Origin: Rugalucina vietnamica
Taxonomy: Eukaryota; Mollusca; Bivalvia; Lucinida; Lucinidae
NCBI GenBank assembly: GCA_964017185.1
Contig: OZ024875.1
Coordinates: 42,563,486 to 42,627,485, forward strand
Direction: 5' to 3'
DNA: 64,000 nt
Part shown: piece by piece, positions 58,312 through 64,000 of the stretch
Numbering within the stretch: the stretch's first letter is position 1
Layout of the letters: each line of letters begins with the position of its first letter
The notes under the pieces: generated by a model
The model's database searches: none
What the model was told of the DNA's origin: nothing
Seen by the model: only the letters and a program-made list of their open reading frames with translations
Position numbers and translations under genes: made by a program

Positions 58312-60525
58312 CTGCAACACAGAATTACCATCACTGGATACTGAGGAATTAATCTAGGACATGAACAATGCTTTTGCTGGTCCTTGTAAGATTAAATTGC
58401 ATTTCCATTGACAACATTTTCTATGAGAAAGTACAAATGCATTTTCTGATTGGATAGAATTATACAAGATATAGGTGTCCCAATGCTTAGACAATCTTTG
58501 GTTTGTGTCGCCGTCGAATATGAGCAACGCTGTGTAACAGGTGTCACCAATAGCCTACAGCAACCTGTGTTTACGGTCTCGTTATGGTCTATCGATAATC
58601 TCCTAGCGCATTTGGCTTATTTTCACAACTTTAATGGCTAATCTTAAGAAAACAATGTGTCATTCACGCTTCGCGAGCGGTGGATTGTGTCAGTCTAAAA
58701 AATACTGAAATGGCAATTATCACTCGTGAATATACACGCAGCCAACACGGTTCGTAAACACATTATGCTTTCTATTAGAAAACCTGAGCTTTCAGTTTTA
58801 AAAATGCAAAAGATGATTAATATTAATTGCTCTCAATGTACAATAAAGAGAAACTGTAAGAAAATCGCACCTCCGCAAACGCCTGACAACTGCTTTTTTT
58901 TTTCTCGAGTACCATAAAGAGAAACTAAGAAAACTGAACCTTGGCAAATTCCCTGCAAACGATCTTTTAAACAGTGAATTCATCCGCACATAAACACCTT
59001 TAACTGTAATACAATAAAGGAATATATAAGGGTAAAACGGTGCCTTCACGTCGCCGCGAATTTTTTTTTCATTTTTTTTCCTCAAAAGTGGATGGGTGAA
59101 ATTTTGGGATCCAAGTGCCCTCGCCTTAATATCCAACACCGCGGGTCTGCCCTGTACATAACTTGTTTTTATTACTGTTTGTCAAACTTTCCCTGGTATT
59201 CCTTTTTAATTATCAGATTATCTGAAAACATTTTTTTTTATTACAATTATTTTCCTTTTTCATTTTACAATATATATTGGAATAGATCAACATTTTTCAT
59301 TTATTATATTCATTATTATTTTTTTTTTCTTCTTTTTTTCATGGGTAAAAGTTTTTCCTATCTTAAAGACTTTAATAATCAGATCAATCAATTTTTGATT
59401 CCTCTAAGTTAATATACAGCAATTTACAGTTGTAATACATCTAGGCAGGTTACTATGTGAAAAAAAAAAAATACAACTGACTGCAAAAACTATACACAGT
59501 AGAATGTCCGCAAGGGTGTATGGCAGTATACAGAGATAGATAGAACTGACCAGAAAAGAAATCAACCATCAGCCATGCACTCATTCTTGTCCTTGCACCA
59601 TCCTTCAGATGCAGCTCAGATATGCATTCTATATATCGTTGAATATCTTAGGTCCGTGAATATTCCAAGTTCGTGGGGTCATTATTCATGAACCTCTTTG
59701 ACACGTCTGCTTGTGCAATCATTGGAAATGTGCCAAAATGTTCCCATGGGTCAACTTCTTTTTTAGCCAGAGTGGTGTAATTCTGATTTAGATGAGACCA
59801 GCACGCTCATTTATTTTGCAAAGGTCACAAAATGTTGAGTTTTTCTTATTCCCAAATTTTGTACCTCTTTCAATGCCAAAAAGCTACTTAAATGGGAACT
59901 GTCATCAATCCAACAAATGTATGCAGTTTGTTTACAATATGGCTGACAAGGACCTGTGATTTCCAGGAAAACAAAGGCCAAAGATAATATTATCATCTGT
60001 TAGATGTAACATGGGGGTGCTTACCTGTTTACCTAAGACTGTGATTGTTTTTTTTTTTATAAATGTTAATGCATTTTAATTGTATTTGAAATAAATCTGG
60101 TTGATTTCTTTTTGCTTTGTTTAACTTGTCAAAGTCTAAATTTTCATAATTTAGTCAGACTTTGTATGAAATTATTGCTATGTCTTGGTCCTTTTAAAAA
60201 CAAATGACCCTTAGGGTAAAAGCCTATAAATTGACTACTGAGATACAGTTGACAACAAACTCATCTTGCTTTTTTCCCCACATTTGTTTTAATTTCAGAA
60301 TTTTTTCCCACTGTAATAATTTTGTTGTGCCTTCAGAATTTTCAGCAACCCAATAATTGATTTCTGTGGCATAATGTTAAGGCAGGAATTTCTAAACAAG
60401 TGACGTCACAGACTTAGGATATTCCAAAATGGCCACCCATGTTGCAGAACATGTTTGTAAACAAAGTATTTTAACGATTTTTTTTTGCCTTTTGAAACAT
60501 CAAATTTGTTAAAGAAACATAAGAA
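58312..60525. other. 5' intron sequence, no gene recognised
   Basis: AT-rich region with T-rich runs (59060-59080, 59230-59340, 60040-60060) and a minor 'taccataaagagaaact' repeat near 58840 and 58910. Open frames here are short and AT-driven. I see no conserved protein or RNA gene. Confidence 0.5.
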
Positions 60526-61700
60526 ACTAGAAAAAGTGCCTTGAGAGGCACGTATACCCCCCGGCTGGTAGCTCCCCACCCCGACCCCTAAGCCCAACGT
60601 GCCCGACCCAGACATGTTCACTGACACATTGAATCTCAATTCCCGAATTAAAAAGAGCACACTCAACAAGTAAATCTTTAAAATTTGAATTTGCAAAAAG
60701 CACTGTCTAAAAGCATTGACAGGTGTGTGTGTGAGTGTCGTAGAATGACAGACTACTATAGAGCAGTATGCAGAGCTGACTTGTATACTCAATCTAGGAC
60801 TTGATCGCGGACATTGAGGGTCAGGTCCTCGGTCCTAGATGGAAAATAGAATGTCATTCTTTAATAATATTAATAAAAAAAATAATATGAGATGTCCTAG
60901 ATCTTGACCTCTAGCCCCACCCTGGGCATGGAACCTAGAGTGTAATGTCATTAGGAGGAACAAGGCAAACCTTATAGAGTACCTATGATGCAAGTATGAA
61001 TGATTTCTAAACATGGCGGTTAAAAAAAGTACAGAAAATACAATTTTTAAAGATGTTCTAAATTTTGACCTCTAGCCCCACCCCCCCGCACATGGACCCT
61101 AAGAGTCTGAACCTTACACGCTACCTATGGTCTAAGCATGGATGCTTTCTGACAAGACTTATTTGATGTCAAGAAAATAGACTTACAGAAAATTTGTCAT
61201 GGTCTCTATCATATTATAAATGTGTCCTAGATTTTGACCTTTAGCCCCACCCCTGCGGATGGTACCACTCATATTGAAAGAAAACCCTATAGGGCATCTA
61301 CGAACTAAATAAGAATACATTCCTATGATTGTTTGTTAAGATATCAACTTAGAGAAGAAACAGTAGATATCAACATAGAGAAGAAACAGTAACATTGTAA
61401 ACAGCGCATTTTAAAGGCGACCTAGATTTTGACCTCCAGCCCCACCCCCGGGCATGGACCCTGGGGTCCAACCTCATGGAAATAAAGCAAACCCTATAGG
61501 GTACCTATGGTCCAAATATGAATAGTTTCTGACCATTGGTTTATGAGATATACACCTCTAGAGAAACTTTAACCAAAACTGACATAAATTCTACGAACGT
61601 TCCGGAATTACGAACGAAGAAACGAAGAAACGAACTAACGAACGAATGAACATACGAATGGAAAAGCTATATACCCGTCGGCATAAATGCCGGGGGTATA
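60526..61700 (+). mobile_element. Family F element, copy 2
   Basis: Uninterrupted copy: ACTAGAAAAAGTGCCTTGAG, hairpin GTGCCTTGAGAGGCAC, GTATACCCCCCGGCTGG, 'gagctgacttgtatactcaa', four 'ttgacctctagccccaccc' units, an AACGAACGAATG microsatellite, and the terminal hairpin ending GCCGGGGGTATA. Flanks ..AAGAA and ATTAA.. fit A|A insertion. It serves as the reference for F copy 1. Confidence 0.9.
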
Positions 61701-61868
61701 ATTAATAAACACTCTTGCTAAGGTAGGGAATTACACTGTCTTTTCATTGAAGATTGTGGAAGCTGTCTTTGACTTCTTAGGTCCATCTGAGATAAAGATG
61801 AAGAGATTAGAAAGTCCACCTAGCGGCCACTTTATGTTTGTCGCGCGTGTACCTGTGGCGCCACTTAC

Positions 61869-61925
61869 GATCCGCCGCCATATTGTTTCGGAGATAAAAC
61901 CAATGCTATAAATATCGGCGTTCAT
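61869..61925 (-). promoter_or_regulatory. Candidate HUWE1 promoter and 5'UTR exon with YY1 motif
   Basis: On the minus strand: TATTTATAGC, ATTGG, then CAATATGGCGGCGGATC|GTAAGTGG. CAANATGGCGGC is the YY1 consensus often found at starts of housekeeping genes, and GTAAGTGG is a good donor. The distance to coding exon 1 (3.6 kb) and the orientation fit, but the link is inferred. Confidence 0.45.
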
Positions 61926-62084
61926 TGGCAATTTCATACATCCGATGAGATAATATTTTATTCAATAGAAACTGTTAATATTTAATATTTGATTTAGGAA
62001 CCAGATTTTGATGTTTGTAGTGTTTTTATTGGATTTTTGATTGTTAATTATACGTTGATAAAACACCTAATTCCTTCTTCGGCG

Positions 62085-62100
62085 TTTCAAAATGGCGACC
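62085..62100 (+). promoter_or_regulatory. YY1-like motif on the plus strand
   Basis: TTCAAAATGGCGACC, 165 bp from the minus-strand YY1 motif and facing the other way, suggests a bidirectional start region. It could belong to a plus-strand gene further right. Confidence 0.3.
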
Positions 62101-62270
62101 AAGCGGATTATAGTCGGTACTTTTTGACTAAAAGGCGTTGTAACTAAAAGGCTAGGTAATCTTTAAACAACAAAATATGAAAGAAGAAAGGCATAAAAAT
62201 CGTTTTATTTGTTGATACGCACACAATCTATGACTGTGTTTGTCTTCAATCGTATAAATATTGACAATTT

Positions 62271-62561
62271 TTGTCATTTAAGCAAAAACGGTTTGGTCCG
62301 ATCTCAAAACGATGTGTAATTGTTTTTATTAAAAAGGCTTCCATGAATGACTTTTCTTTGGCAAACAAGATCAATTTTCTCAAAGAACAATGTCTTACAA
62401 ATCCTTTTATTGCCCTTCGATACGGTTTGGGTATTTTGAAAGCTTTAAATCGCCCTAATGAATCGGCTGTTTTTCACAACTTTTCGCCGCTTTGGCATCA
62501 AAATAAAGATATTTCTACACATTGGTTGGCATTGCAAATAAGACCAAAAAGTTACACTTGA
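62271..62561 (+). CDS. Unrecognised open reading frame, possible exon
   Basis: 97 codons open up to TGA, with ATG at 62343. I do not recognise the product. It contains FLKEQCLTNPFIALRYGLGI and HNFSPLWHQNKDISTHWLAL, which look protein-like rather than simple sequence, but no splice partner in phase with the upstream ATGGCGACC could be found. It may be chance. Confidence 0.2.
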   Translation: MSFKQKRFGPISKRCVIVFIKKASMNDFSLANKINFLKEQCLTNPFIALRYGLGILKALNRPNESAVFHNFSPLWHQNKDISTHWLALQIRPKSYT

Positions 62562-62645
62562 ATGCAGAATGACATATCATGCTTTTACAGATGATTTCCA
62601 GTGATTGGTTGTCTATTTAGCCGATAGTTTATTTTGTATTTATAA

Positions 62646-62669
62646 CCCCCCCCCCCCCCCCCCCCCCCC
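62646..62669. repeat. Poly-C run (24 bp)
   Basis: Uninterrupted C tract, on which reads or assembly may be unreliable. Nothing else recognised around it. Confidence 0.95.
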
Positions 62670-64000
62670 AGTGTGCCGTACCCGGGACAGGATTTGGGAT
62701 AGCCGCATGCCCGGAAATGTGATGGGGACAACAGAACAATTAGTTTCCACATTTTTTCGAAATAAAAACAGTGACAAAAGAAGAAATGACATATGCGTAG
62801 CAAAATGTAGGAATTTAATTATACGTTAAGCCCGGATTCGAGAAGGAAAAAAATAGGATCCGGCGAAAGCGCTCTGATATGCAGATTGCATTTTGACTTT
62901 GATGCTGTTGAAAAACATCCCATTGATGCATTTTCGTGCAATGTGAAAACTGCGAGACCGCGCTTGAAAACAGACACCATAGCAGCTATTGAAAAGAAAT
63001 CGTTGCTCAGCACGGGCAAGTATACATATAAAGCTAGAGTATTATCTTTTCAACATTTTGAGTATGACTATATCATGATGAGAGCTAACATTGCAAGAAA
63101 AGTGTGGTTGCATGTTGGCCTAGAGTGTATTATTATTTTTTATAATGTATTTATTTCAATTACTTTTCCGAATACAATCTTCAATAAAGTTACATTAAAC
63201 TGTGTCAGGTATCTGTCATTAATGCGGCACGTGCCTGCAACGTGACATAAGTGCGTCTTTAACGGCTCGAAGATCAAACAAGTCGCCGAATCAACAGGTA
63301 TTGCACGGTGCAATACAGGTAGCTGGTATTAAAAGTGTCATTTTTTCTTTTGAAATTTCGGCGGCGACTTCTTAGAATATACATGAATGCAAGTACGAAA
63401 GATAGAGGAGAAAAAAAAGGAAGAATATTCGAATTCATGCCTGACTGATTCCATTTACAGAGCAACAGATAATTTTTCAAGCAATTGGGTATTTTACTCC
63501 ACAAAATCATGATTAATTGGGTGAATTCAGAATTCTTGTTCAGAAATTGGGTAACGTTACCCCAAGAAAAAAGATGCAATTGAGTAAAATTGTCAAGTCA
63601 TTGACAAAAGCCATGTATTCTTAGATCCTAGCCTGTATGCAAAATGTGTATGAGATGACTTGGGTATGAGTTGACCAGTTTCCTGACACGCGTGTCTTGT
63701 GCGAGACTAGAAAAACATGAAGTAATTTCCCTGCATACAGTACTGCATGCATTCATTTAAGGTCATTGAATTTTCGCCATGGATAGGACATGATTTTCAA
63801 CCGTAAGGCTCCTGTGACACGTTAAAACGGTGGCGAATTTTCTACTTTCGTTTTAATATTTTTTGCACACGGCTTTGCACACCGCCGGTGTTTTGGTTAA
63901 AATGCAGATAAAAACCAGTACCAACAAACCGTAAAGGTAATACGGGATACCGTACTTATTACACATTCCAATAGCCGATAACGGGGTGATCCGGTTTAGG
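62670..64000. other. Unassigned right flank
   Basis: No known element or protein seen. A plus-strand frame at 62886-63245 and a minus-strand one at 63274-63579 lack recognisable domains. This may be the intergenic side of HUWE1 or the start of another gene. Confidence 0.4.

Noticed and set aside
62886-63245. 119-residue plus-strand frame.
   Set aside because: No recognisable domain, low-complexity AT-rich C-terminal half, no promoter or splice context I could defend.
1-64000. Transposase, reverse transcriptase, Rep/helicase or viral genes.
   Set aside because: None seen in any frame; all mobile elements here appear non-autonomous.

Overview
The window looks like nuclear DNA of a repeat-rich invertebrate. 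The repeat types (tandem-core elements of the oyster 'pearl'/HINE kind and tRNA-derived SINEs) point to a mollusc, probably a bivalve; that placement is inference. There is one confident gene, on the minus strand from about 58.3 kb down to the left edge: the N-terminal half of HUWE1 (also called MULE, ARF-BP1 or UREB1), a giant HECT-type E3 ubiquitin ligase. I could place 43 coding exons with GT/AG borders. The codon phase carries through every junction from the start codon at 58292-58290 to exon 42; only the inner border of exon 43 is uncertain. Together they encode about 2,356 residues: the armadillo-like DUF908/DUF913 region, UBA, UIM, WWE and the BH3-like segment. The acidic middle region, UBM and catalytic HECT domain must lie beyond position 1.

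Layout: 0-11.4 kb holds exons 43-34 (BH3-like segment, WWE). 11.5-20 kb has long introns filled with tandem-core elements, plus a five-copy tandem duplication of exon 33. 20-43.3 kb holds exons 31-5, including the UBA/UIM exon. 43.3-55.1 kb is an 11.9-kb intron built almost wholly of nested mobile elements. 55.1-58.3 kb holds exons 4-1. 58.3-64 kb is upstream: one more tandem-core element and a candidate promoter with 5'UTR exon near 61.9 kb containing a YY1-type motif.

The most interesting content is the mobile DNA. At least six unrelated sequence families share one body plan: a small hairpin near the 5' end, then a TAT..CCCC-type block (GCTCACCTG in one family), a tandem array of core repeats, usually a short ACGG/ACGA microsatellite, and a 3' hairpin whose outer arm is the inverse of the 5' block. 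The plan matches non-autonomous Helentron/Helitron2-type elements. One copy inserted inside a sister copy shows the exact ends and an A|A target. A second system is a palindromic MITE with 4-bp target duplications, present about 22 times and mostly within 90 bp of a HUWE1 exon. One MITE carries a hAT-like element that itself carries a SINE. No transposase or replicase gene is visible, so all are non-autonomous. Several HUWE1 exons (32, 33, 39, 40) have full or partial duplicates in the adjacent intron.
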